Below are positions 1 to 6,994 of a stretch of 16,158 nucleotides of DNA, piece by piece. The translations under genes were made by a program, and so were the position numbers. The first letter of the stretch is position 1. Every line of letters begins with the position of its first letter. The stretch comes from an uncultured Planctomycetaceae bacterium. GTDB lineage: Bacteria > Planctomycetota > Planctomycetia > Pirellulales > UBA1268. The notes beneath the pieces are model-generated. The model searched no databases, was not told the origin of the DNA, and saw only the letters and a program-made list of their open reading frames with translations. The stretch is from assembly GCA_903949225.1 (NCBI GenBank), contig CAJAYZ010000132.1, positions 1 to 16,158 of the forward strand. Direction: 5' to 3'.

Positions 1-228
1 AGGCCAAGGATGGCCGAGGCGAACGTCCGGCGACGGGGCACGGGCGACCCCGAAGCCACGTTTGTGACGGAACCCTGGGTGGCGAGCCTGTGGGTGGTCC
101 GTCGGCAGGGCCGGCAAAAGTTTCGTCGTTCGTCGGAGGCACCTCCTCTCTCCTCAAGCGTTCGCCGATCCCCGCCTCGCCTACGCGCTACGAAGTTGTC
201 GGTGACGCTTTGCAGCGAGCGTAGCGCC
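1..228. other. Intergenic stretch downstream of the minus-strand operon
   Basis: No convincing gene is seen here. A plus-strand reading frame of 93 codons beginning at 10 has low-complexity Arg/Ser/Pro content and runs into the antisense of the phosphatase-family gene, so it is treated as chance. The only structure noted is an inverted repeat near the right end, listed separately. A promoter for a gene left of the window could lie here, but no -35/-10 pair stands out. Confidence 0.5.
185..227 (-). terminator. Possible stem-loop at the end of the minus-strand operon
   Basis: GCGCTACG (185-192) and CGTAGCGC (220-227) are perfect 8-bp inverted repeats with a 27-nt loop, ending just past the stop codon of the phosphatase-family gene (229-231). 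The loop is long and no U-tract follows, so a terminator role is a guess based mainly on position. An alternative imperfect pairing, GTGACGCT (202-209) with AGCG plus TCAC (223-232), competes with it. Confidence 0.25.
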
Positions 229-1635
229 TCACTTCGCCCTGAAGAGCTTGAGCACGATCCCGGCCACGTCGCGGGCTTGGAGGGGCTCTGAGCCAATCAC
301 GTCGGGGCGGGAGCAGATGAGGATCGTTTCGTGGGGATCATCGGCGTCGATCGCGCCGTGCGAGCCCTTGACGAGGTTCGTGTCGAGCGGGATTCCGAAC
401 GGCATCCCCGGCGGCGGCGGGGCGGTGCGGTCGATGAACATCTCGAGTGGGTCGTAGCCCGGCTTTTTGTGGATGTCGATCGTCCGGGCGAAGGTCGGGG
501 CCTTGTTGACGTCGCTCCACCACGGATAGGCAAACCAGGCCTCCGGCGTGCTTTCGAGCACGACGTCGCCGCAGTGGCTGGCCAGCGCCGGGACGGGGGT
601 GTCGGAGAGCGCCGCGCCCACCAGCGCCGTGCCAGAGTAAACCTGCTTCACGCCGCGACGGGTGTCGAAGAGGGTGTGGATCTGCTGCACGAGCCGATCA
701 CGCTCCTCACGCGCCAGGCCGAGCTTGAGAAAGACATGGGCCACCTGGTGATCGGCCAGCGCCCAGGCCCGGCTCTTCTCCATGTCGATCAGCTCCCCGT
801 CGGGGGAATCCTTGACGACGAGCAAGCCGACATCGCGGAGGATGCGGTTGATGAAGACGGCGTGCGTCACCGGACGGATCCGGTATTCGCCCGCCACGAC
901 GACGACGAGATTCTCCACGCCCACGAGCTGGCCATACTCCTCGACGAGGGCCCCGATCTCGGCGTCGAGCTCGCCGCAGGCGGCGTGGGCGGCGTCGCTG
1001 TCGGGGCCTTGACGCTGCGCGGCGTAGTCGAGGTGGGGGAGATAAACGACGGCCAGATGCGGCGGCGCATCCTGGGCGGCGGCGAGGAAGCTCTTCGCGA
1101 TCCAGCGCGAAGAATCGATCCCGGCCAGCGGGCCCCAGAACTTGTGGAGCGGGAAGTCGCCGAGGCTTTCGCGGAGGCTCGCGTAGAGCGGCTCCGGGTT
1201 CGTGTGGCACCACATCGTCTCGGTGCCGTCGGGGTTGTGCTTCGGGGCCGGGAGGCAGACGAGATCGGCCGTGGCGTGCTTCGACTGGAGGATGAACCAG
1301 GCGGCAGTGCGCAGCTCCGGCCGGGAGGCCTTGAGGCGGTCCCAGATCCTCGGGATCCGGTGGACCGAGTCGGGGCTAATCCACATTTCGAGCTCGTGCT
1401 CGTCGCGGTCGTAGACGCCGTTGGCCACGATCCCGTGCTTCCGCGGCGTGCCGCCGGTGGTCAGCGTGGCCTGCACCGGGCACGTGACGGCGGGGAAGCA
1501 GGGCGCGAGCGGCACCTTCCCTCCGAGCGCGGCAAGACCGGCCACGACCGGCATCCGAGCGAGGTCTTCAGGCCGCAAGCCGGGCACCGAGAGGAAGAGG
1601 ACGTGGAGCGGCTTGGGGTCGGCGGCGTCGGTCAT
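229..1635 (-). CDS. EboF-like alkaline phosphatase / nucleotide pyrophosphatase family protein
   Basis: This 468-aa protein belongs to the type I phosphodiesterase/nucleotide pyrophosphatase branch of the alkaline phosphatase superfamily. The nucleophile region FPAVTCPVQATLTTG is intact with Thr51. LPHLDYAAQRQG (199-210) matches the D-x3-H metal motif but has Gln207 for His. The usual SDHG is replaced by AGEYR (248-252), the N-terminal Asp appears to be Ser16, and the late SHG His (426) is kept. From memory, proteins of this kind in ebo clusters (EboF) share EYG and DYxxQR variants, and the TVDIHRKPGYDP-like stretch is also present (384-396). The ATG overlaps the stop of the upstream TIM-barrel gene (ATGA) and has GGAG six bases before it. 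No signal peptide is seen, so it is probably cytoplasmic. The substrate is unknown. Family assignment is firm; the EboF identity is likely but not proven. Confidence 0.8.
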   Translation of the reverse strand: MTDAADPKPLHVLFLSVPGLRPEDLARMPVVAGLAALGGKVPLAPCFPAVTCPVQATLTTGGTPRKHGIVANGVYDRDEHELEMWISPDSVHRIPRIWDRLKASRPELRTAAWFILQSKHATADLVCLPAPKHNPDGTETMWCHTNPEPLYASLRESLGDFPLHKFWGPLAGIDSSRWIAKSFLAAAQDAPPHLAVVYLPHLDYAAQRQGPDSDAAHAACGELDAEIGALVEEYGQLVGVENLVVVVAGEYRIRPVTHAVFINRILRDVGLLVVKDSPDGELIDMEKSRAWALADHQVAHVFLKLGLAREERDRLVQQIHTLFDTRRGVKQVYSGTALVGAALSDTPVPALASHCGDVVLESTPEAWFAYPWWSDVNKAPTFARTIDIHKKPGYDPLEMFIDRTAPPPPGMPFGIPLDTNLVKGSHGAIDADDPHETILICSRPDVIGSEPLQARDVAGIVLKLFRAK

Positions 1636-2534
1636 CGGTAGCTCCGGGGAGAGTGAACGGGGGCTGGAGGAAGATGGCGGGCGAGAAAGGAAAACGATTC
1701 GCGGGCGGTGTCGAGCCAGCGGTGGGACTGGCGGGGAAGCTCGACATGAAGCCCCCCGTCATAGCCGGCGGAGGCGAGAAGGGGGAGCAGGGCGGCAAAA
1801 TCGACGTCGCCAGCCCCGAGGGGGAGATGATCGTGGCGGCAGGCGAGCATGTCGTCGACATGGACGTTGACGATGTTCGCCGCGAAGGGCTCGAGCCTCG
1901 CCGCGAGGGGCCATTCCCCCAGGCATTCGAGATGGCCGAGATCGACGGTGAGACCGAAGCACTCCGGATTGCCGAGGCGGTCGCGGAGCATGGCCCACCG
2001 GGCAACCGTGTCGATCACCATCCCCGGCTCTGGCTCAAATCCCAGTTGCACGCCGCGCTGCGTGGCCCGCTCGATGACGGAGTTGAGGCCTGCGCAGAGC
2101 CGGTCGAGGATGGTCGCCTCGTCGGCCGCGTCGCGCCCCACGCCCGACCAGAGGGAGAGGCAGGGAGCGTCCGACTTGGCGCTCGAAGTGGCGTTTAGCT
2201 CGGCGGCGAGGTCGACCGCAGCGAGCAGGAAGTCGACGCGGCGCTTCCGGGCGGAGGGATCGGGGGAGACGAGCGTCGGCTCGTGCTTGCGGAGGGGATC
2301 GAGGAGATGGCGGGCGCCCGATTCGATGACGCAGGCCATTCCCGCGCGGGCCAGGAGCGAACGCCAGCGATCGATCTCGGCGGAGAGGCCGGCGAGGCTG
2401 CCGGTGGCTACGCCTGAGAAGAGACCGTGATCGGGGGTGAGCGCGAGCGACCGGTAGCCCAGGTCGGCGAGGATCGCGACGGCGTCGGCCGGTGGCACGT
2501 CGCCGATGCTGTTGGTGCTGAAGCCGGGGCGCAT
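1632..2534 (-). CDS. Sugar phosphate isomerase/epimerase-like TIM-barrel protein (second copy)
   Basis: This 300-aa protein has the AP-endonuclease-2/xylose-isomerase-like TIM barrel fold (COG1082 type). Likely metal ligands sit in family motifs: GFEPEPGM (Glu167), TVDLGHLECLGE (Asp198, His201), NVHVDDM (His225), HLPLGAGDVDF (His236, Asp243) and HVELP (Glu265). Such proteins isomerise or epimerise small sugars or keto acids, but the substrate cannot be read from the sequence. It sits 18 bp after the UbiA-like gene and overlaps the phosphatase-family start by ATGA, so all are probably co-transcribed. The ATG at 2534 gives MRPGFSTNSIG, a normal family N-terminus; its Shine-Dalgarno is weak. It is related in fold and motif order to the first TIM-barrel gene of the operon. 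It could fill the EboE role, but EboE proteins are longer (around 400 aa). Confidence 0.8.
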   Translation of the reverse strand: MRPGFSTNSIGDVPPADAVAILADLGYRSLALTPDHGLFSGVATGSLAGLSAEIDRWRSLLARAGMACVIESGARHLLDPLRKHEPTLVSPDPSARKRRVDFLLAAVDLAAELNATSSAKSDAPCLSLWSGVGRDAADEATILDRLCAGLNSVIERATQRGVQLGFEPEPGMVIDTVARWAMLRDRLGNPECFGLTVDLGHLECLGEWPLAARLEPFAANIVNVHVDDMLACRHDHLPLGAGDVDFAALLPLLASAGYDGGLHVELPRQSHRWLDTARESFSFLARHLPPAPVHSPRSYR

Positions 2535-2552
2535 GGCGGCGGCGGATGCCGG

Positions 2553-3515
2553 TCAGGTGGGGGGAATGAATCGCCGCAGAAGATGGAACGGCGCGAGGAG
2601 GGTGAGAATCACCACGGCCCAGGGCTCGCCGCAGACGGAGAGCACGAGGATTGCGTCGAGCGTGATCAGCGACATGATCGCATTGCCAACCGCCGCGCGG
2701 ACAGCCTGCGGCACGGGGTTGAGGACGCCAGTGGCGGCGCGGAGGAGGATCGAGGCCGACACCATCGACCAGAGGACGGCCCAGGCGGTGAGCCGGTCGA
2801 CCGCCATCCTGGGCTGAATCGTGCCCGCCCAGGGGATCGCGCCGGTGGAAGCCCGCACGCCGAAGAACGCGCCCGAGCCGGCAAGCAAGAGCCCGAGGGC
2901 CATCACGGCCGTGGCCCGCGCCAGCGCCGCTCGCCTACTGGTCGTCGCCTCGTCGCGGGCGTAGAGCGTGATTCCCGCCACGTAGACGGCGATTCCCACC
3001 GGGATCAGCCAGTGGGGCGGGAGCAGCGGGCCGCCGGCGGCAGCCATTCCCAGGAGCCAGTTGAGCCCCCGGCAGAGCCCCATTACGGCCGGGCCGAAGG
3101 GGGTGCCCTTCGCGTGCCGGTCGTAGGTCCAGATCGCTGCGGTGAGCCCCGCCCCGACGAGCGCCGGCGCCGGATACCCCGAGGCAAAGGCCGCGCTGCA
3201 GGCTCCCAGGCCAGCGAGCGCCAGCAACCCCTGGCCAACGAGCGCTGCCGTCTTCACGTTGATCTGCCCGGAGGGGAGCGGTCGCTCGGGGCGCTCGACG
3301 GAATCAAGGGCGACATCGAAGACATCGTTTAGCACCATGCCGGCGGCATAGAACGCCCAGCCCGCCGCGGCGGCCAGGAGCATCGCCGGCCGGGCGTGAA
3401 GCGAGGTCAGCCCGGCAACGACGAGATAGCCGGCCAAGACGTCGGCAATCGCCGTGAAGTGATTCGGCAGCCGCAGGAGCCGGGCCCAGGCGAGCAGGTG
3501 CCCCATGCGCGTCAC
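2553..3515 (-). CDS. eboC: UbiA-like prenyltransferase homologue, EboC type
   Basis: This integral membrane protein of 320 aa belongs to the UbiA prenyltransferase superfamily. The first Asp-rich motif is clear: NDVFDVALD (63-71) followed by RPERPLPSG (75-83). The second polar motif is ITLYARDEATTSRR (182-195), which resembles EboC proteins rather than UbiA or MenA, where an Asp-rich DxxxYxxD is usual. Multiple hydrophobic helices fill the rest, including 25-36, 47-61, 92-110, 171-185 and 203-213. In ebo clusters EboC is needed for moving metabolites across the membrane, and its chemistry is unsettled. The start chosen is GTG at 3515, overlapping the upstream TIM-barrel stop as GTGA; an in-frame ATG at 3506 (GHLLAWARLL) is the alternative. 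The neighbours, two TIM-barrel genes and an EboF-like gene, support the call. A different UbiA-family role remains possible. Confidence 0.7.
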   Translation of the reverse strand: MTRMGHLLAWARLLRLPNHFTAIADVLAGYLVVAGLTSLHARPAMLLAAAAGWAFYAAGMVLNDVFDVALDSVERPERPLPSGQINVKTAALVGQGLLALAGLGACSAAFASGYPAPALVGAGLTAAIWTYDRHAKGTPFGPAVMGLCRGLNWLLGMAAAGGPLLPPHWLIPVGIAVYVAGITLYARDEATTSRRAALARATAVMALGLLLAGSGAFFGVRASTGAIPWAGTIQPRMAVDRLTAWAVLWSMVSASILLRAATGVLNPVPQAVRAAVGNAIMSLITLDAILVLSVCGEPWAVVILTLLAPFHLLRRFIPPT

Positions 3516-4378
3516 CCGATCGCCACGCCGGCCCGGCCGGCACTGGCCTGGAGGTAATCCCGTGCGGCCTTCGCGGCTTCGTCGGGCTTGGCGCGGTTGG
3601 GGTAGAGCTCGACGGTCACCCAGATGTCGGGGGTGTGTTCGGCAATGGCGCGGAACACGCCGTCGAAGTCGATCGCCCCGTCACCGGGAACGAGGTGGTG
3701 GTGAACCCGCGTCGCGGCGATGTCCTCGAAGTGGTAGTGCTTCGTGTGGGGCTTCATGATCGGCACCCACTCGGCCGGATCCTCGGAGACGCAGTAGGCA
3801 TGGCCGATGTCGAAGTTGAGGCCGAGGGCGGGGTGATTCACACGCTCGGCAAACTCGAGGTACTGCCCGAACTTCTCGATCAAAAGCCCCGGCTCCGGCT
3901 CGATCAGGAGCGTCACCCCGACTTCCGCGGCCACGTCGAGGGCCGGCATGATCTCGTCGTAGAAGATGTCGGTGGCCTGGGCATAGGTCTGTCCCTCGGC
4001 GACCTCGCCACCGGGCTCGGTGGAGATCGTCTTCGCGCCGAGTTCGGCGGCGAGGCGGAGGGCGCGCTTCGTGTGCTCGCGGCGGATCGCTCGGTAGTGG
4101 CGATCGGGGTCGGTCCAGCCGGGATGCCAGTAGGGCTGCCGGGGATCGGCGATGGCGTTCATCATGAACGCGTTGATGTTCGAGATCACCAGGCCCGACT
4201 CGGCCAGCGCCCGGCGGATCGAGTCTTTCTGGACGCCGAGCAGGCCGGCGGGCCAGGCGTGGGGGACGTCGGCGAGGAGCTCGATCCCAATGTATCCGAA
4301 GCTGGCGATCCGGCGGATCGCCTGTTCCACGGGAACGTCGAGGTAGGCGTTGGAGGAGAAGGCGAGGGAGAGGGGCAT
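3512..4378 (-). CDS. Sugar phosphate isomerase/epimerase-like TIM-barrel protein (first copy)
   Basis: This 288-aa xylose-isomerase-like TIM-barrel protein is of COG1082 type. Key motifs are LLIEPEPGLLIE (Glu160), NFDIGHAYCVSEDP (Asp190, His193), YHFEDIA (His216), HHHLVPGDGAIDF (His228, Asp238) and VTVELYP (Glu257), the usual divalent-metal site of this fold. The reaction is probably isomerisation or epimerisation of a small polyol or keto sugar, but the substrate is unknown. The start is the ATG at 4378 (MPLSLAFSSNAYLDV), with GGAG five bases upstream. The frame runs a further 20 codons upstream to 4438, but those residues do not resemble the family. It is the first of the four ebo-like genes, 66 bp after the small membrane-protein gene and overlapping eboC by GTGA. 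The EPEPG motif is shared with the second TIM-barrel gene, suggesting related substrates or old duplication. Confidence 0.8.
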   Translation of the reverse strand: MPLSLAFSSNAYLDVPVEQAIRRIASFGYIGIELLADVPHAWPAGLLGVQKDSIRRALAESGLVISNINAFMMNAIADPRQPYWHPGWTDPDRHYRAIRREHTKRALRLAAELGAKTISTEPGGEVAEGQTYAQATDIFYDEIMPALDVAAEVGVTLLIEPEPGLLIEKFGQYLEFAERVNHPALGLNFDIGHAYCVSEDPAEWVPIMKPHTKHYHFEDIAATRVHHHLVPGDGAIDFDGVFRAIAEHTPDIWVTVELYPNRAKPDEAAKAARDYLQASAGRAGVAIG

Positions 4379-4444
4379 GATGACTCCGAGCGTGTGGGGC
4401 GGACCGGCCGACAGGCCATGGCTCCCCCCGCGAAGCACGCCAGT

Positions 4445-4696
4445 CTAGTTTCCCGTCGGCCAGAGAACGAGGTGGCGCTCGATCCAGGCCGGGCGGAGCG
4501 GCAGATGCTCGAGTTCCGTGTAGACCATTGCCGAGGGATTGGCGTCGCAGGCCTCCATCAGCCGCACGTGTCGCGCCACGGCCGGGTGCCTGCCGATCGA
4601 GGGGAGGACGACGAGCCAGACGGCCGCGAGGATCGCTGTGGCGAGGATGAGCCGCAGCCCGGGGGGGATCGTGGGGATGCCGGAGGGATGTGTCAC
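4445..4696 (-). CDS. Small membrane protein coupled to the YeiH-like transporter
   Basis: This 83-aa protein has one strong hydrophobic segment (about residues 14-34, LRLILATAILAAVWLVVLPSI). A soluble tail follows with RHPAVARHVRLMEACDANPS, MVYTELEHLPLRPAW and a C-terminal LVLWPTGN. The GTG start overlaps the transporter stop as GTGA, with a G-rich Shine-Dalgarno-like tract just upstream (GGGGGGACGCC before GTG). The reading frame continues far upstream, but that part is only the shadow of the transporter gene. No named family is recognised. Position and topology suggest an accessory or stabilising subunit of the transporter, anchored by a single helix; that is inference. An in-frame artefact is less likely, given the coherent helix-plus-tail composition and the exact overlap. 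Confidence 0.6.
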   Translation of the reverse strand: MTHPSGIPTIPPGLRLILATAILAAVWLVVLPSIGRHPAVARHVRLMEACDANPSAMVYTELEHLPLRPAWIERHLVLWPTGN

Positions 4697-6123
4697 GGCG
4701 TCCCCCCCTGTCGGAAGAGCCAGCCGAACGTCAGGCTCGCCATCGCCAGTGAGAGGGCGAGATTGAGGGCTTGGCCGAGGCAATAGAGGATCAGCGGCCG
4801 GCCGCTGGCGAGCGTCGGGGCGAGCTCGCGGTAGATCGTCTGCAGGCCCATGCAGACAAATCCACAGCAGAACAGCCAGCCGCGCAGCCGCGACGTGAAT
4901 CCCTGGATCGCGCCATCGACGAGGAGCGCGAGCTCGGGCGACGTCGTGAACAGCGCGGAACAGACGATCGACGTGCCGATGAAGCCGAGGATGAACTTCG
5001 GAAACCGGCGCCATGCCTCGGCAACGAGTGACGTCTTCGGGCCGGCCGCATCGCGGTCGACCCAGCCGGCCCAGTAGACGGCGACTGCGAAGGCGATGAT
5101 CCCGATCATCGAGTGTTGGATCATCTTCACCGTCGCCGCCACCTCGGCCGGGCGCTTGTCCTCGAGCTCCTTGCCGAGCATCTCGCCGGCGGCCACGACC
5201 GCGCCGGTGGCGTCGATCGTGCCGCCGAGCCAGGCGCCCCCGACGATCGGATCGATCTCCGCCCAGCGGATGAACGGCGGCATCACCACCATCATCGCCA
5301 CGGTGAACAAGAGCGAGAGCCCGATTGCCAGCGACAGCTCCTCCTTCTTCGCCTTGCAGGCGGCGCCGGTGGCGATCGCGGCCGACACTCCGCACACCGA
5401 CATGTCGGCGGAGATCACCATACAGAGGCTCTTTGACGGGATCTTCATCCAGTGGACGCCGAAGAGATACGTAACGACCAGCACGATCGGCGTCACCACC
5501 CAGCTCGTCAGCAGCCCCGGCAAGCCGAGCTCGAGCAGCCGGCTGAAGAGAACCTCCGCCCCGAACACGACCAACCCGGCCTTGATGAGAAACTCCCCCT
5601 GGAGTGCCGGCTCGAGCCACTTTCCGACGCCGATCGTGTTGCCGATGACGAGGCCGACGAGGAGCGCCCAGAGGGGATACTCGAGGTTGTAGTAGTTGAT
5701 CACCTTCTGCGCGGCCATCAGATAGGCAAGGGCTCCGAGAATCGCGAGGAGGACCGCGCCGGGGATCACCGCCGGGAGTGAGCGGCCTCGCAACAGCGTG
5801 CCGGCGGCGAGGATGCCGACGACCCACGTCATCCCGAGGAGGATCGGGATCGCGACCGGCTTGACCTTCGTCGGGTCTTTCTTGTCGACGACGACGAGGG
5901 CTTGCTTGGGCGCGTCGCTCCAGGTCTGCGGCTTGTCGATCGTGGCGGCGAGCCGATTCGGCCAGCCCTTCGGGAAAGCCTTGCGGCTGGCCGCATCCTC
6001 GGCCGGCCGCCCGCTCCAGCCGATGGCAAGCGCCAGCGCCACAAGCACCACGCCGATGAGGATCGCAGCGGAATCTTCGTGGAGGCCGCGCTTGTGAACG
6101 TCGGCGTTGGAATCAGCTGCCAT
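4693..6123 (-). CDS. YeiH/UPF0324-family putative sulfate exporter
   Basis: This 476-aa multi-spanning membrane protein is of the Cons_hypoth698 (PF03601, YeiH) family, annotated as putative sulfate exporters although substrate proof is thin. Recognisable family segments are NYYNLEYPLWALLVGLVIGN (143-162), the KAGLVVFGAEVLF stretch (181-193), the SVCGVSAAIA loop (242-251, CGxSA motif), GGTIDATGAVVAAG (300-313) and TVKMIQHSMIG. Hydrophobic helices occur about 20-36, 93-112, 117-138, 150-163, 204-222, 266-284, 338-352, 377-391 and 416-428. YeiH proteins are usually around 340-350 aa. Here an extra N-terminal helix plus a polar region (about 38-90, KAFPKGW to KDPTKVKP), probably outside the cytoplasm, accounts for the added length. 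The ATG at 6123 has GAGGAG eight bases upstream. It lies 41 bp after the ABC permease gene and overlaps the small membrane-protein gene. Confidence 0.85.
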   Translation of the reverse strand: MAADSNADVHKRGLHEDSAAILIGVVLVALALAIGWSGRPAEDAASRKAFPKGWPNRLAATIDKPQTWSDAPKQALVVVDKKDPTKVKPVAIPILLGMTWVVGILAAGTLLRGRSLPAVIPGAVLLAILGALAYLMAAQKVINYYNLEYPLWALLVGLVIGNTIGVGKWLEPALQGEFLIKAGLVVFGAEVLFSRLLELGLPGLLTSWVVTPIVLVVTYLFGVHWMKIPSKSLCMVISADMSVCGVSAAIATGAACKAKKEELSLAIGLSLLFTVAMMVVMPPFIRWAEIDPIVGGAWLGGTIDATGAVVAAGEMLGKELEDKRPAEVAATVKMIQHSMIGIIAFAVAVYWAGWVDRDAAGPKTSLVAEAWRRFPKFILGFIGTSIVCSALFTTSPELALLVDGAIQGFTSRLRGWLFCCGFVCMGLQTIYRELAPTLASGRPLILYCLGQALNLALSLAMASLTFGWLFRQGGTP

Positions 6124-6164
6124 GGAATCTGCTCCTCGTCATGAACCTCTGGATCCACTCGCCA

Positions 6165-6983
6165 TCAACTCGAGGCACTGCGGTATTTCGAGAGCGCCGC
6201 CTGAAACACCCACCGCGATATCACGAGCGCGGCCCCGGCGGCGAACACCGTTCCGGCCACCATCATCCCCCCCTGCTCCGTCAACGGCTGCGCGATGACC
6301 CGCGCCGGCACGTTAACGACCAGGAGGATCGGAATCACGAACGTGCACAGGGCCCGCAGTGGCCCCCCCCAGGGGCCGGAGTAGATCTCGGCGGGGTAGC
6401 GGGAGAAGTTCGTCAGATAGAACCAGAAGTCGTAGAGGCTCTGGTTGCGGCCGAGGTGGATCGTGGCGGCGGCGAGCATGATCACGAGGCTGTAGAGGAT
6501 CGCCACGCCGCAGGCGATGAGGAGCGGATAGAGGAGGATCGCGACGGGATGCGGCGGCTGCGGCAGGCGGGGGATCGCCCAGCAGAGGAGCCCGACGCCG
6601 ACGAGGCCATTGGCGAAGGCCGAGAAGTCGACCCGGTGCATCGAGAGGAGGAACTGGGCATCGAGCGGTTGGACGAGGATCCCGTCGAGCCCGCCGGTGC
6701 GGACCATCTCGGTGAGTTCCTCGGCGCTCGGCATGAAGAGGGCCTGGACGATCGAGTTGATGATCATGCCGGTGGCGACGAAGGCGAAGAAAGGCTCCTT
6801 CGTCCAGCCCGTCCCCAGGCCGATCTCGGGGGTGAAAGTGAAGACGAGGAGGTAGAAGGCGAGATTCATCGCCATCCAGCCGAGGCTCGTGACGCACTCG
6901 AGGACGAAGTTCGCCCGGAACGTCATGTCGCGTACGAGACAGGCCCGCGCGAAGGTGAGGAAGATCGAGAGGTAGCGGGTCAC
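6165..6983 (-). CDS. ABC-2 family exporter permease 2 (DUF990 type)
   Basis: This 272-aa integral membrane permease is of the ABC2_membrane_6/DUF990 (PF06182) kind. Family-like features are the RTGGLDGILVQPLDAQFL segment (95-112), YDFWFYLTNFSRYPAEIYSG (184-203), a hydrophobic VIPILLVVNVPARVI (216-230) and the SKYRSASS C-terminus. About six membrane helices can be drawn. The start is GTG at 6983, because AAGGAG lies seven bases upstream, overlapping the TAA stop of permease 1. The frame is open to 7130, but that extension would overlap permease 1 and is Gly/Arg-rich shadow sequence. It pairs with the adjacent permease and ATPase as one exporter. The substrate is unknown. A run of eight Cs (6363-6370) lies inside the gene. 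Confidence 0.8.
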   Translation of the reverse strand: MTRYLSIFLTFARACLVRDMTFRANFVLECVTSLGWMAMNLAFYLLVFTFTPEIGLGTGWTKEPFFAFVATGMIINSIVQALFMPSAEELTEMVRTGGLDGILVQPLDAQFLLSMHRVDFSAFANGLVGVGLLCWAIPRLPQPPHPVAILLYPLLIACGVAILYSLVIMLAAATIHLGRNQSLYDFWFYLTNFSRYPAEIYSGPWGGPLRALCTFVIPILLVVNVPARVIAQPLTEQGGMMVAGTVFAAGAALVISRWVFQAALSKYRSASS

Positions 6984-6994
6984 CAGAGCGCTCC

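Noticed and set aside
202..232. Imperfect hairpin GTGACGCT / AGCG-CC-TCAC overlapping the phosphatase-family stop codon
   Set aside because: It needs a bulge and overlaps the stop; the competing perfect 8-bp repeat at 185-227 is listed instead, at low confidence.
331..1641. Long plus-strand frame of 436 codons opposite the phosphatase-family gene
   Set aside because: It mirrors codon structure of the real minus-strand gene, is Arg/Glu/Val/Gly-rich without any family motif, and the minus-strand product has clear motifs.
2427..3332. Plus-strand frame of 301 codons across the two minus-strand genes
   Set aside because: Highly charged, low-complexity product, antisense to the UbiA-like gene whose NDxxDxxxD motif is intact.
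3635..4786. Plus-strand frame of 383 codons
   Set aside because: Antisense to the TIM-barrel gene and the small membrane-protein gene; repetitive Val/Gly/Glu composition typical of GC-rich shadow frames.
6363..6370. Run of eight Cs in permease 2 as a phase-variation tract
   Set aside because: The frame is intact, the run is short, and it can be explained by Pro/Gly codons in a GC-rich gene; nothing else suggests switching.
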